From Chromatiales bacterium (lineage in GTDB: Bacteria > Pseudomonadota > Gammaproteobacteria > Chromatiales > Chromatiaceae): a DNA stretch of 33,391 bases. Every line of letters begins with the position of its first letter. Position 1 is the first letter of the stretch. A program made the translations under genes and the position numbers. Where the stretch lies: positions 1 to 33,391 of the forward strand of contig JAKSBX010000039.1 of NCBI GenBank assembly GCA_022360905.1. Direction: 5' to 3'. The notes beneath the pieces were generated by a model. That model saw nothing but the letters and a program-made list of their open reading frames with translations, ran no database searches and was not told where the DNA came from. This document shows, piece by piece, positions 1-8,810 of the stretch.

Positions 1-3000
1 ACTATTGGCGGGAGATCGACCATCAACTTGATCGGGTCGAAGCGACTCGGCAAACGGCTGTCACTACCGTCCTAAAGAGCTATCGGCGGATCATCGAAAT
101 CTTCTACAAAGAGCGCTTCAATCAACCACCGACGGCATCCTTATTGGTGAAGGCGGCGAACAGCAGTCAGCAACACCAGACGGAATTGCGCAAACGTCTC
201 TACCGGCGCTTTATCACAAGCTATCAACACCTGCAGCAGGAAGGTATCCATGGTTTGCAATTTATACTCCCGGATGGCCAAACCTTTCTGCGATTCGACA
301 ATCCCGAGCAATATGGCGACAGCGTGCTTGACCATCGCCCCATGTTGCAAGGGGTTTTGAACGGTTTCCCCCAAGGGGGGCTGCTGGAATATGACCCGGT
401 CCATCCCAGCCACCGGTTTGCCTTTCCGATCATGCATGAAGATAAAGTGGCTGGAGTCATCGATTTCGGAGTCGCCTTCGAGGCGATACGTAAAACCCTG
501 GCCCAACTGAACAGCATGCGAGACACCCACTACATGCTGATGTTAAAGCATGACCTGTATGAATCGGCTACCAACCATCCATTGAATCCACGCTATCGGC
601 CCACAAGAATTAAGCCCAACCTACTGCTCGAAGTAACGAGACAAAACCGTGATCAGCTCAGCACGCTGAATAAAATCGAGGCCCAACTGGAGACAAACAA
701 GTCACTCCATCGAGCGCTGGACCAAAATCAGGAATTTACCGAAGAGATCTGTCTTAAAACCGATGCCTGTTACATCATCAGCCTACAGGCACTTTTGGAT
801 AGCCATCAAATGGCAACCGGCTATATCCTCAGCTACTCCGCCGTAACCGATCTGCGCAACATCCGCAGCAAACACCTGACCCTGTTTTTGGTGGGTATCA
901 TACTCACATCCTTGGCACTCTACGCCTTCAACCGTTGGTTGCAAACCACCAAGCGACTGCAGACGATCTCCGACCACATGGCGGAGGGTATGTACGTCAC
1001 CGACACCAAAGGCAACATCAACTATGTCAATCCCAAAGCCTGCAGTATTCTGAAATATAAAAAGTATCAGTTGCTGGGGCAGAACGCCCATCAACTGTTC
1101 CATTGCGACGATCAGGGCAAGTCTATAGCGGATCAGCCCTGTATCCTTCTGCAGCACAACCTCAGTGGCGATCCGTGCAACAGCGAAGAGTTACACTTCA
1201 AATGTCACGATGGCAGCACGATTCGCACCAGCATTGTCAGCTCGCCGATCTGGAACAACGGTAGTCTTGCCGGATCAGTGGTGCTGTTTCGAGACATTAC
1301 CCGGGAACATGAAACCAAACGCAGACAGTATCGCAGCGATGTAGCCTTGAGTTCGCTTGCAGAAGGCGTCATGGTGACCGATGCCGACGCAAAAATTGAA
1401 GCGGTCAACAAAGCTTTCACCGAGATCACCGGTTACCAAGAGCATGAGGTTCTCGGTAAACGGCCTAACTTCTTAAAGTCCGGTCAGCATGATGAGCTCT
1501 TCTATGAGGAGATGTGGGATCGACTCATACTCGATGGCTATTGGGAAGGAGAGATCTGGAATCGCCGTAAAAACGGGCAGATCTATCCGGAGTTGTTACG
1601 CATCACCAGTGTTCTGGGGGAATCGGGTAATGTCAGTTCCTATGTGGCAACCTTCAGCGATGTAACAGACAAACGCCGTCATGAAGTGGAGCTGCACAAT
1701 CTGGCCTATACCGATCCACTCACCCAACTGCATAATCGTACCGCATTCTTAGAGATGTTCGGTCATGCGCTGGCACATACCGAACGTCGAAAAACCCAAT
1801 GTGCCCTGCTCTATCTTGACCTCGACCGTTTTAAAAAGATCAATGACACGCTGGGCCATGATATCGGTGATAAGGTACTGCAGATGAGCGCGGAACGGCT
1901 CAATCAGGCGGTGCGCAATAATGACGAAGTGGCACGTCTCGGCGGTGACGAGTTTATCGTCTTACTGGAAGACGTTCACCAGGATGACGCACCAGCCAGG
2001 GTTGCGCGTAAAATCATCAGTCTGCTGAGCCAGCCGATGAATCTGGAGCCCCACACCCTGCATATCACAACCAGTATCGGTATCGCCATCTATCCCGACG
2101 ACGGCAAAGACACCACCACGCTATTAAAAAATGCTGACTCTGCCATGTATATGGCCAAACGTGAGGGACGAAACGGCTATCACTACTTCACCAAAGCGAT
2201 GGCAAAAAAAGAGGAGAATCGATTCAAACTTGAAATCGATCTCCACACTGCCTTGATGAACGACGAGTTTCTTTTGCGTTATCAACCCAAAGTCAATCTC
2301 AACTCGGGCGAGACAACTGGCTTCGAAGCTCTGCTCTACTGGCAACACCCACAACGTGGGTTGCTCTCTGCAGGCGAGTTTCTCAGTGTGGCCCATGATG
2401 CCGGTGTGATGCGTGAGATCACCCACTGGGTGATCAACGAAGCCTGCAACCAGCTGCAGAGCTGGCTGGATCAGGGCCTGGAGCCCGGCCGTATGGCAAT
2501 CAATATCGACACCCATACTTTCAACAGCAGTGATGCCTATGATCAGATATGTCGAACCATCGAAATGAGTGGCGTCAGCCCACACAAAATTGAACTGGAA
2601 ATTGCTGAGAACGGGCTGCTGGAGAAGCCCTTCGATGACCCCTTCTGGGAGCAACTGGTAAAACTCGGTTTCACCCTGTCGATCGATGACTTTGGTACCG
2701 GTGTCTCCTCTCTCTATCGGCTGAAACGCTTGCCGGTCACAACCCTGAAGATAGACCAGTCGTTCATCCAGAATATTGAACATGACGAGCAGGACCGCAG
2801 TATTATCTGCACGGTGATCGCAATGGGTAAAAGCCTGGGCTTGAACATTTTGGCGGAAGGTGTGGAAAACCACAGACAACTCCACTTCCTCTGTGAAATC
2901 GGCTGCGACCAAGGCCAGGGCCATCTATTCTCAAAACCCCAACCACCACTGGTCATCACCGAGCTGTTGACTTCCAACCACTATAAACAGCTGGTTGAGG

Positions 3001-3017
3001 TATCCACCAATCCTTGA
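1..3017 (+). CDS. Sensor diguanylate cyclase/phosphodiesterase (Cache-TM-PAS-PAS-GGDEF-EAL), 5' partial
   Basis: The reading frame is open from base 3 to the stop at 3017, so the start codon lies left of the window; the GTG at 144 is internal. Counting from base 3, residues 1 to about 280 resemble a periplasmic dCache_3-type sensor (LPDGQTFLRF motif). A membrane helix follows at about 291-313, then two PAS domains (about nt 960-1310 and 1330-1680), GGDEF (about nt 1700-2180) and EAL (about nt 2220-2960). The cyclase motif GGDEF is intact (nt 1941-1955). An RxxD inhibitory site (RNND) lies exactly five residues before it, so c-di-GMP product inhibition is likely. The EAL domain keeps FEALLYW, ELEIAE, IDDFGTG, LKIDQSF and EGVE, so both activities may be present. 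It would be an inner-membrane protein coupling an external ligand to c-di-GMP level. The direction of net activity cannot be read from sequence. Confidence 0.93.
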   Translation, partial: YWREIDHQLDRVEATRQTAVTTVLKSYRRIIEIFYKERFNQPPTASLLVKAANSSQQHQTELRKRLYRRFITSYQHLQQEGIHGLQFILPDGQTFLRFDNPEQYGDSVLDHRPMLQGVLNGFPQGGLLEYDPVHPSHRFAFPIMHEDKVAGVIDFGVAFEAIRKTLAQLNSMRDTHYMLMLKHDLYESATNHPLNPRYRPTRIKPNLLLEVTRQNRDQLSTLNKIEAQLETNKSLHRALDQNQEFTEEICLKTDACYIISLQALLDSHQMATGYILSYSAVTDLRNIRSKHLTLFLVGIILTSLALYAFNRWLQTTKRLQTISDHMAEGMYVTDTKGNINYVNPKACSILKYKKYQLLGQNAHQLFHCDDQGKSIADQPCILLQHNLSGDPCNSEELHFKCHDGSTIRTSIVSSPIWNNGSLAGSVVLFRDITREHETKRRQYRSDVALSSLAEGVMVTDADAKIEAVNKAFTEITGYQEHEVLGKRPNFLKSGQHDELFYEEMWDRLILDGYWEGEIWNRRKNGQIYPELLRITSVLGESGNVSSYVATFSDVTDKRRHEVELHNLAYTDPLTQLHNRTAFLEMFGHALAHTERRKTQCALLYLDLDRFKKINDTLGHDIGDKVLQMSAERLNQAVRNNDEVARLGGDEFIVLLEDVHQDDAPARVARKIISLLSQPMNLEPHTLHITTSIGIAIYPDDGKDTTTLLKNADSAMYMAKREGRNGYHYFTKAMAKKEENRFKLEIDLHTALMNDEFLLRYQPKVNLNSGETTGFEALLYWQHPQRGLLSAGEFLSVAHDAGVMREITHWVINEACNQLQSWLDQGLEPGRMAINIDTHTFNSSDAYDQICRTIEMSGVSPHKIELEIAENGLLEKPFDDPFWEQLVKLGFTLSIDDFGTGVSSLYRLKRLPVTTLKIDQSFIQNIEHDEQDRSIICTVIAMGKSLGLNILAEGVENHRQLHFLCEIGCDQGQGHLFSKPQPPLVITELLTSNHYKQLVEVSTNP

Positions 3018-3109
3018 TCTCAAGCCCCTCCATTGCCTGGCAAACTAAGGCATTATGCCAATGATTTCAGCAGCATGCCGAACAGTATCCCAGTAGAAAC
3101 CATGGCCTT

Positions 3110-3147
3110 TATACGATTCGTATAGGGGTGGTGATTTGGGGTATAGT
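3110..3147 (+). promoter_or_regulatory. Perfect 15-nt palindrome next to a -10-like box
   Basis: TATACGATTCGTATA at 3110-3124 is a perfect palindrome around a central T. TATAGT at 3142-3147 could be a -10 box, which places the palindrome over the -35 position of a promoter for the small gene starting at 3197. No good -35 hexamer is visible, as expected if the promoter is controlled by a protein binding the palindrome. This is inference from sequence symmetry alone. Confidence 0.35.
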
Positions 3148-3196
3148 AGCGTGATACAGGAGACCACCATCCCGCATAATATGAGGCAGCATACAG

Positions 3197-3421
3197 ATGA
3201 ATGAGACCTATATGGTATTGCCAAGCTCAAAACCGGAACAGATCCGCCTGGTTAAGGTTCCCCACGATCTGGATCGCAATGAGGCCTATCGATTTGCCAC
3301 AGGCATCATCGCCCACGCGGAGGAGAGCAATGCCGATTATGGTTGGGAGGAGATTGCCGAAGCCCTGGAGGCGAGAGGTTTCGAAGCCGTTGAGGCGATA
3401 ATCGGCCCTGCGCTCGACTGA
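3197..3421 (+). CDS. Small protein of unknown function (74 aa)
   Basis: This 74-aa acidic, soluble-looking protein begins MNETYMVLPSSKPEQIRLVK. The ATG at 3197 follows a purine-rich GAGGCAG about 10 nt upstream. It has no signal peptide, membrane segment or cysteine, and I do not recognise a family. The second half (GWEEIAEALEARGFEAVEAI) looks like a compact amphipathic helix. It lies 180 bp after the GGDEF-EAL gene with its own possible promoter and is convergent with the ATPase gene that follows. Overlapping frames on both strands look like shadows; this frame was chosen for its ribosome site and natural-looking composition. It may be a lineage-specific conserved protein. Confidence 0.6.
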   Translation: MNETYMVLPSSKPEQIRLVKVPHDLDRNEAYRFATGIIAHAEESNADYGWEEIAEALEARGFEAVEAIIGPALD

Positions 3422-3519
3422 TCCGGGCACGCGACACGATCGGCCACAGACCCGCCTGAAAAACGATTAACCCAACCTACTACTCCTGATCGAGACGCAG
3501 CTCACCGGGTTGATACGCC

Positions 3520-4602
3520 TCAGTCAATATCGTCATATTCATCGAGATCCATCTGCAGAAGTATCGCTTTGCGCAGCAACTTCTGTTCATTGCGCAAGGT
3601 CTTCTTCAGCGTACTGATCTCCTTTTCCAGATCCTGAATACGATAGATGAGCTCTTCTGCATCGGCCATAGGCTGGGCCGCCTGTTGCGGCGCAACCGCC
3701 TGATTGTTGCTACCCGGCGCACCAGGGTGCAGGGGTGATACCGATGCCAACTGGGGAGCCTGCTGCTTCTCATCAGCAGGCGGATTAAAGCTGACTTCCT
3801 GCTCCAGCTCCTGCATCACAGAGAGCACGGCATCTTTATTCAGCTCATGCATCTCTTCCAGGCAGCCGAACAGCATCAGTCGGTCACACATCGCATTGAT
3901 GCGCCGGGGCACACCGCCGGTGAATTCAAAAATCATCTTGAACACCCCGTCAGCGAAGGTTGGGTCCTGCTGCCAGCCCACCAGCTGCAGACGATGCAGG
4001 ATATACTTTTCAGTCTCTTCCACACTGAGTGGATCCAGATGATAGGAGGCGATAATCCGCTGCCGGACCTGTTCCATACCCGGACTTTGCAGGGTTCGCT
4101 TAAACTCCTCCTGACCGAGTAGAAAGGTCTGCACCAAGGCCCTGTTGTTGACCTGGAAATTGGACAGCATACGCAGCTCTTCAACAGACCTGGCCGGCAG
4201 GTTCTGGGCCTCATCCACCACCAGCAGCATCTGCTTGCCTTCCGCATGTCGGGCACGGGCGATGGCTTCGAGATTATGCAGCAGGGTCGCTTTGTTGAGA
4301 CCTTCATGGGCCAGACCGAAAGAGGCGCACACCATTCTCAACATATCTTCCGGATCGACCTGAGTGGTAACCAGTTGAGCCGCCATGACATTCATGTTAC
4401 TCAACTCGTCGAACAGATTACGCACCAGAGTCGTCTTACCCGTACCGATCCCACCGGTAATGACGATGAAACCCTCACCCTGCTCCAAGCCATAGCGCAA
4501 GTAGGCCATGGCACGGTTATGTCCCTTACTGTTGAAGAAAAACTTGTGATCCGGGGTCAGCTGGAAGGGTTTTCCCTCCAGTTTGTAAAAATCATCGTAC
4601 AT
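3520..4602 (-). CDS. PEP-CTERM-locus type AAA ATPase (ExeA-like, XrtA-associated family)
   Basis: The 360-aa protein starts MYDDFYKLEGKPFQLTPD, the usual opening of the secretion ATPase family found in PEP-CTERM/exosortase A loci (TIGR03015). The open frame extends upstream to 4725, but the ATG at 4602 matches the family start and the extension looks non-coding. Walker A is GGIGTGKTT (residues 50-58) and Walker B is LLVVDEAQN (about 126-134). The C-terminal 50 residues form a charged coiled coil ending in an acidic tail. In known loci the ATPase accompanies exopolysaccharide and exosortase genes, with an assumed role in assembly or export energetics at the inner membrane. Here no exosortase or polysaccharide gene is adjacent, so the gene is an orphan. 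The only possible link in the window is the VPLPA-CTERM protein at 12873-13346. Confidence 0.85.
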   Translation of the reverse strand: MYDDFYKLEGKPFQLTPDHKFFFNSKGHNRAMAYLRYGLEQGEGFIVITGGIGTGKTTLVRNLFDELSNMNVMAAQLVTTQVDPEDMLRMVCASFGLAHEGLNKATLLHNLEAIARARHAEGKQMLLVVDEAQNLPARSVEELRMLSNFQVNNRALVQTFLLGQEEFKRTLQSPGMEQVRQRIIASYHLDPLSVEETEKYILHRLQLVGWQQDPTFADGVFKMIFEFTGGVPRRINAMCDRLMLFGCLEEMHELNKDAVLSVMQELEQEVSFNPPADEKQQAPQLASVSPLHPGAPGSNNQAVAPQQAAQPMADAEELIYRIQDLEKEISTLKKTLRNEQKLLRKAILLQMDLDEYDDID

Positions 4603-5000
4603 ATCTATTTGGCCTTCATGTTGTTTCTTTGCTTTCCTGCTTGAGAGGCAACCAGCCACTGAAAAAGACGCCGTCACCAGAGGAGAAGATGCATTTTCCG
4701 GTGTCCATGGCAGAAGAGATCTCAAATATGGTAATTACATTATGCAACCAATCAGATCATATTCCTACTCTTGCAACTCAATTCAGGCGATGCAGGCAAG
4801 CTCGACATTAGGGAAAAACCGGACAAAAAATTAGCTTAATGGATGGTTGACCGAACTCATTCAAGTCATCTATCTTGCGTAGTGACAGCTGTGGGCTTGC
4901 ACCGCCTGTGTCGCCGCTGTGCAAAACGGCACTGAAGGTTATTCTCCACAGCTAATAAATGACCGAAAAACACAATGAGAACAAGCATCTAGGAGACACA
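4603..5000. other. Intergenic region, divergent promoters expected
   Basis: This 398-bp gap separates the divergent ATPase and peroxiredoxin genes, so both promoters should be here. An inverted repeat TTGCAC (4897-4902) / GTGCAA (4919-4924) with a 16-nt spacer lies about 80 bp before the peroxiredoxin start, but it is short enough to be chance. No coding sequence is convincing. Confidence 0.4.
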
Positions 5001-5468
5001 ATGCTCAACCCTGGAGATCAAGCGCCATCCTTTGAATTACCCGATTCGGATATGCATATTATCCGCTCCGATCAATTTCTCGGAGAGCAGAATCTGGTGA
5101 TCTACTTCTATCCCAAGGATGACACCACAGGTTGTACCATCGAGGCTGTTGAATTATCTGATTTAACGGATGAGTTTACCGAACTTAACACTCAGGTAAT
5201 CGGTATCAGCCGGGATAACTGTGTCAGTCATGCCGCCTTTCGTGACAAGCACGGCCTTACGGTCCGGCTTCTGGCAGACACCGAGGGTGAAGTGTGTAAA
5301 GCCTACGACGTATGGCGGGAGAAAGAGAAAAACGGCGAAAAGCGTATGGGAATCCTACGTTCCACCTTCATTATCGATAAGCAGGGCATCGTCCGGCAAG
5401 CCCTTTATGACGTAAAACCCAAAGGCCATGCCGCACAAGTCATTGACCTGATTAGGGAAATCACCTAA
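5001..5468 (+). CDS. bcp: Thioredoxin-dependent peroxiredoxin, Bcp/PrxQ family
   Basis: The 155-aa protein reduces H2O2 and organic hydroperoxides using a cysteine thiol. The frame is open from 4959, but TAGGAGA directly before the ATG at 5001 fixes that start (MLNPGDQAPSFELPD). The active site is YFYPKDDTTGCT, with the peroxidatic cysteine at residue 45 as in E. coli Bcp. The usual resolving cysteine five residues later (C50 in E. coli) is replaced by valine. Two other cysteines occur (in SRDNCVSH and GEVCKAYD), so the enzyme is either 1-Cys or resolves with a distant cysteine. The length is normal for the family. It is a cytoplasmic antioxidant enzyme, 52 bp upstream of a histidine kinase gene, possibly co-transcribed. 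Confidence 0.93.
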   Translation: MLNPGDQAPSFELPDSDMHIIRSDQFLGEQNLVIYFYPKDDTTGCTIEAVELSDLTDEFTELNTQVIGISRDNCVSHAAFRDKHGLTVRLLADTEGEVCKAYDVWREKEKNGEKRMGILRSTFIIDKQGIVRQALYDVKPKGHAAQVIDLIREIT

Positions 5469-5520
5469 ACCATTAAATAAAGCACCCGTTGGGTCCAAGC
5501 AGCAAGGCGGTTAATAGCCA

Positions 5521-7872
5521 GTGAAACTCCGAACCAAGATTCTGATTGCCCTGTTTCTGTTCGGTTTTGCACCTTTGACCGCCATGGTGCTCACCAACCT
5601 GCCGTTTGTACTCGACCGGCTCGAGTTCTTCTACCACAAAGCCTATCTGCAGAATCTCAGAGCCGATTTTCGTGATCTGGATGAACATCTGGCCAGCCGA
5701 AATGAAATGTTGCGTCTGCTGGCCAAACTGCCGGAACCCGGCCTGATCCTGGGGCAGCAGCAGGATGGGGAAAACGGCAAGATCGATTTGGCCCGGGTAC
5801 GCTACACCGAGTGGATCAACCGGATTCTGCAGGACCACCAGGATATCTTTCAGATTCTGTTTCTCGACCTGAGAGGTAACCCCCGTTACTGGCTGGAGCT
5901 GAACCATCGCACCCGCCAATGGGAGCCCACCATCAAAAAACCCGACATGCCCTCCGAGGCCTTCTTCAAGAGCAACGTCAATCAGGAGTTTGGCCGAGTC
6001 GCGGCGAGCAAGATCAGCCTCAACCCCAATGTCGCCCATCTCGACCCACGCCGTTTCATGACCCTGCGCATGATCAGCCCGATTCTCGGCCCCGACAGCA
6101 ACGATCGGGTGACCACCCTGGGTGCGGTGGTCATCAATATCGATGTGGGAGGCATGGCAAGAGCCTATCGCAACACCTTATGGGTAACCAACGACGGCAG
6201 CTACCTTGAACAACGCCTGAGGGGGATAGACAAAGCGCAGGCCTTTGAAGACTTCAGCGGCCTGCAAAGCCAGTTCGAAGCGGGTAATCTCACCCTGTGG
6301 GAGGGCAGAGGCCGACAGGTAATCTGGGTACCGCTCTTCACCACTGAGGATTCAGGCCCCCTCTGGGTCGGCCGCCCAGTCGACCCCTCTCCCCTGGATA
6401 AATTCCGTAATGTCCTGGTGGCCAGAGTCATGACCATCGTCTTGGTTGCGCTGGTCATACTGCTCCTGGTGGCACGCTGGATTGCGTTGCGCGGAGAGCA
6501 GTTTGGCGAGCGGCTCAGAGACGGCATGGAGCGGGTACTCAGGCAGGACGATGCGGTGCGGTTCGATTGGCGAGGTTCCAGTGAGATCAAACAACTGGGC
6601 CAGCAACTGACCGAACTAGCGGAAACTCATGCCCAGCAGGCACAGCAGCAGCGCCAACACGCCCAGCAACTGGAAGAGTCGAATCGCTACAAGTCTCAGT
6701 TTCTCGCCAATGTGAGCCATGAACTACGCACGCCCCTCAACTCAATCCTGCTGCTCTCCAAGATGCTCAACGAAACCAATCAGCAGTTGAGCAAAGAGCA
6801 ACAAAAGCAATTGCAGGTTATTCATGAAGCTGGCCAAGACCTGCGCACATTGATCGACAATATTCTCGACCTTTCCAGAATCGAGGCCGGACGGGCCAGC
6901 TTCACCATCCAGCAGATATCCTTGCGTGCCCTTTTGTATGACCTGATCGACCTGGTCAAACCCCAGTTCGATGCCCATGGACTCTTTCTCAAACTTGAAA
7001 TCGATGATCGGCTGCCCGAAACCTTCCTCTCAGACCAGGAAAAAGTGCGCCAGATCCTGAAGAATTTTCTCTCCAATGCCTTGAAGTTCACCCAATCCGG
7101 AGGCGCCACACTGAGCGCCCATCTCAGCCAAGTCTCGAACCAACAACCCATCTGCCTGACGGTGGAAGACAGTGGTATCGGTATCGCCAATGACAAGCAG
7201 GAGCTGATCTTCGAAGCGTTCAAACAGGCCGACGGTTCCACCAACCGGCAATATGGCGGCAGCGGGCTGGGCTTGAGCATCAGCCGGGAGTTGGCGCGAC
7301 TTTTAGGTGGCGAAATCTCCCTGCAGAGCAACGAAGGGGAGGGATCCAGATTCACTCTCTGCCTGCCGACAGCATTCGATTACGAAGCGCACCCCAGCTC
7401 TCAGGTCGAGCACTATGAAGCGAACGAAAAGACGGATCTGGTGCGCAAATCCAAACCGACACCGAGTCTCCAACCAGCGACACAAACAGCAACCGCCCAA
7501 TTTTCCGGGCACCGCATTCTGATCGTGGACGATGACCTGCAGAGCCTGCTGGCGCTGACGCCGCAACTGGAGGCCTGGGGATTCGAGGTAGTTGCCGCCG
7601 GTGACGGTCAGGAGGCAATTGAAACCCTCACCGAAGAGCAGGATTTCAGCCTGATTCTGATGGACATCATGATGCCTGAAATGGATGGCTATGATACGAT
7701 CAGGCATATTCGTGAGAAGATGGGACTGACTGAATTGGGTATCATCGTTCTCAGCGCCAAGAATGCGGCACAAGACCGCAGCAAAAGCCTGGACGCCGGC
7801 GCCAACGAGATACTTGCAAAACCTGTGGATACAGAACACCTCCAATTGGTATTCAGCACTTATCTGGGGTAG
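5521..7872 (+). CDS. Hybrid sensor histidine kinase with C-terminal receiver domain
   Basis: This 783-aa membrane kinase starts at a GTG (5521, MKLRTKILIALFLFG). Helix 1 spans about residues 7-30. A periplasmic sensor of about 265 residues of unrecognised Cache-like type follows, then helix 2 at about 299-322, a short linker and a coiled coil. The HisKA box FLANVSHELRTPLN carries the phosphorylated His at residue 400. The ATPase domain shows N box LSNALKFTQSGG, G1 box VEDSGIGIA and G2 box YGGSGLGLSIS. The C-terminal receiver has VDDD and LMDIMMPEMDG with the acceptor Asp at 715. All catalytic residues look intact. The kinase can pass phosphate to its own receiver and, with or without a separate phosphotransfer protein, to the REC-PAS protein encoded next. 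No HPt domain is seen in this window. Confidence 0.93.
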   Translation: MKLRTKILIALFLFGFAPLTAMVLTNLPFVLDRLEFFYHKAYLQNLRADFRDLDEHLASRNEMLRLLAKLPEPGLILGQQQDGENGKIDLARVRYTEWINRILQDHQDIFQILFLDLRGNPRYWLELNHRTRQWEPTIKKPDMPSEAFFKSNVNQEFGRVAASKISLNPNVAHLDPRRFMTLRMISPILGPDSNDRVTTLGAVVINIDVGGMARAYRNTLWVTNDGSYLEQRLRGIDKAQAFEDFSGLQSQFEAGNLTLWEGRGRQVIWVPLFTTEDSGPLWVGRPVDPSPLDKFRNVLVARVMTIVLVALVILLLVARWIALRGEQFGERLRDGMERVLRQDDAVRFDWRGSSEIKQLGQQLTELAETHAQQAQQQRQHAQQLEESNRYKSQFLANVSHELRTPLNSILLLSKMLNETNQQLSKEQQKQLQVIHEAGQDLRTLIDNILDLSRIEAGRASFTIQQISLRALLYDLIDLVKPQFDAHGLFLKLEIDDRLPETFLSDQEKVRQILKNFLSNALKFTQSGGATLSAHLSQVSNQQPICLTVEDSGIGIANDKQELIFEAFKQADGSTNRQYGGSGLGLSISRELARLLGGEISLQSNEGEGSRFTLCLPTAFDYEAHPSSQVEHYEANEKTDLVRKSKPTPSLQPATQTATAQFSGHRILIVDDDLQSLLALTPQLEAWGFEVVAAGDGQEAIETLTEEQDFSLILMDIMMPEMDGYDTIRHIREKMGLTELGIIVLSAKNAAQDRSKSLDAGANEILAKPVDTEHLQLVFSTYLG

Positions 7873-7944
7873 AAGATTGCAGGCATTTCAAATGGCCTCC
7901 AACCCGGCAATGGCAAATAGAAACTCAGCGACTTGTTGTTCAGC

Positions 7945-8808
7945 ATGAAAAGATATTCAGGTTTCAAACTGCTCATCGTGGATGACCACGAACATAACCT
8001 GTTTACGCTACGCACCCTGGTGCAGCGTTATATGGATGTGGAGATACTGGAAGCCACGTCTGGCCAGCAGGCGCTCGATATCGCCATCAAGGATCCAGCG
8101 ATCGACCTCATCATACTCGATGTACAGATGCCGGAGATGGATGGGTTTCAAACAGCATCGATGCTGAAAATCCGCAAAAAGACCAAGCATATTCCGATCA
8201 TCTTTCTTACCGCCGCATTTAAAACTGAAGAGTTTCAACAGAAAGGTTATGAAGTCGGCGGCGTAGACTATCTGCTCAAACCGATCGATGACAACCAGCT
8301 GCTGAACAAAATCAGTACCTACTTCCGGCTGATCGAAAAAGAGCGGGAGCTGAACAAGCTGCTGGAGCAGAAGGTTGCTGAACGAACAGCAGAACTGGCC
8401 TCCGCCAAGCAACATCTGGAGAACATCATAACTCACATGGGTGAGGCCTTGCTGGTGCTCAATCCACTGGGGGAGATCGAGTCAGCCAATCCGGCCGCCT
8501 GCAGGATGCTCGATTACAATGAAGCTGACCTGCTGCAACTCTCGATTGGCGATGTCTTCGAAGAAGAGGAAGAGGAGCAGGCCGGGGCTTTCTTCGGTAC
8601 CTGGCTTGAGGCGCTGATCCGCACCGGTGCGCTGAGCCGTATCGAGGCCAGATTTATTGCCAAAGACGGACGACGAGTGCCCATTCTCTTTTCTCGTACG
8701 GCTGTCAAAGACAGCAACGATGAAATCCAGCATATAATATGTATTGCCAAAGACATGACGGGTTATGTCCGTGAGATCGATATAAGTTCCGCTTCCCAAG
8801 GAGTGTAA
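7945..8808 (+). CDS. REC-PAS response regulator without an effector domain
   Basis: This 287-aa protein has a receiver (residues 1-120, DD at 13-14, acceptor Asp 59 in LILDVQMPEMDG, KP near 112), a coiled-coil signalling helix (KVAERTAELASAKQHLENI) and one PAS domain (about 145-275) ending shortly after CIAKDMTGYV. I chose the ATG at 7945 (MKRYSGFKLLIVDD); a TTG at 7933 is possible and no clear Shine-Dalgarno is visible. Similar REC-PAS arrangements normally continue into a kinase, GGDEF or other effector, but here translation stops and the ArsR gene begins two bases later, with no trace of a lost domain. The protein may act through protein contact, for example with the kinase or the ArsR regulator. 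That partner is inference from the operon. Confidence 0.88.
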   Translation: MKRYSGFKLLIVDDHEHNLFTLRTLVQRYMDVEILEATSGQQALDIAIKDPAIDLIILDVQMPEMDGFQTASMLKIRKKTKHIPIIFLTAAFKTEEFQQKGYEVGGVDYLLKPIDDNQLLNKISTYFRLIEKERELNKLLEQKVAERTAELASAKQHLENIITHMGEALLVLNPLGEIESANPAACRMLDYNEADLLQLSIGDVFEEEEEEQAGAFFGTWLEALIRTGALSRIEARFIAKDGRRVPILFSRTAVKDSNDEIQHIICIAKDMTGYVREIDISSASQGV

Positions 8809-8810
8809 AA

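Noticed and set aside
2124-2924. 266-codon minus-strand frame inside the GGDEF-EAL gene
   Set aside because: Shadow of a gene with intact domains on the other strand; no recognisable domain.
4629-4811. 60-codon plus-strand frame between the ATPase and peroxiredoxin genes
   Set aside because: No ribosome site, no family, and it overlaps the expected divergent promoters.
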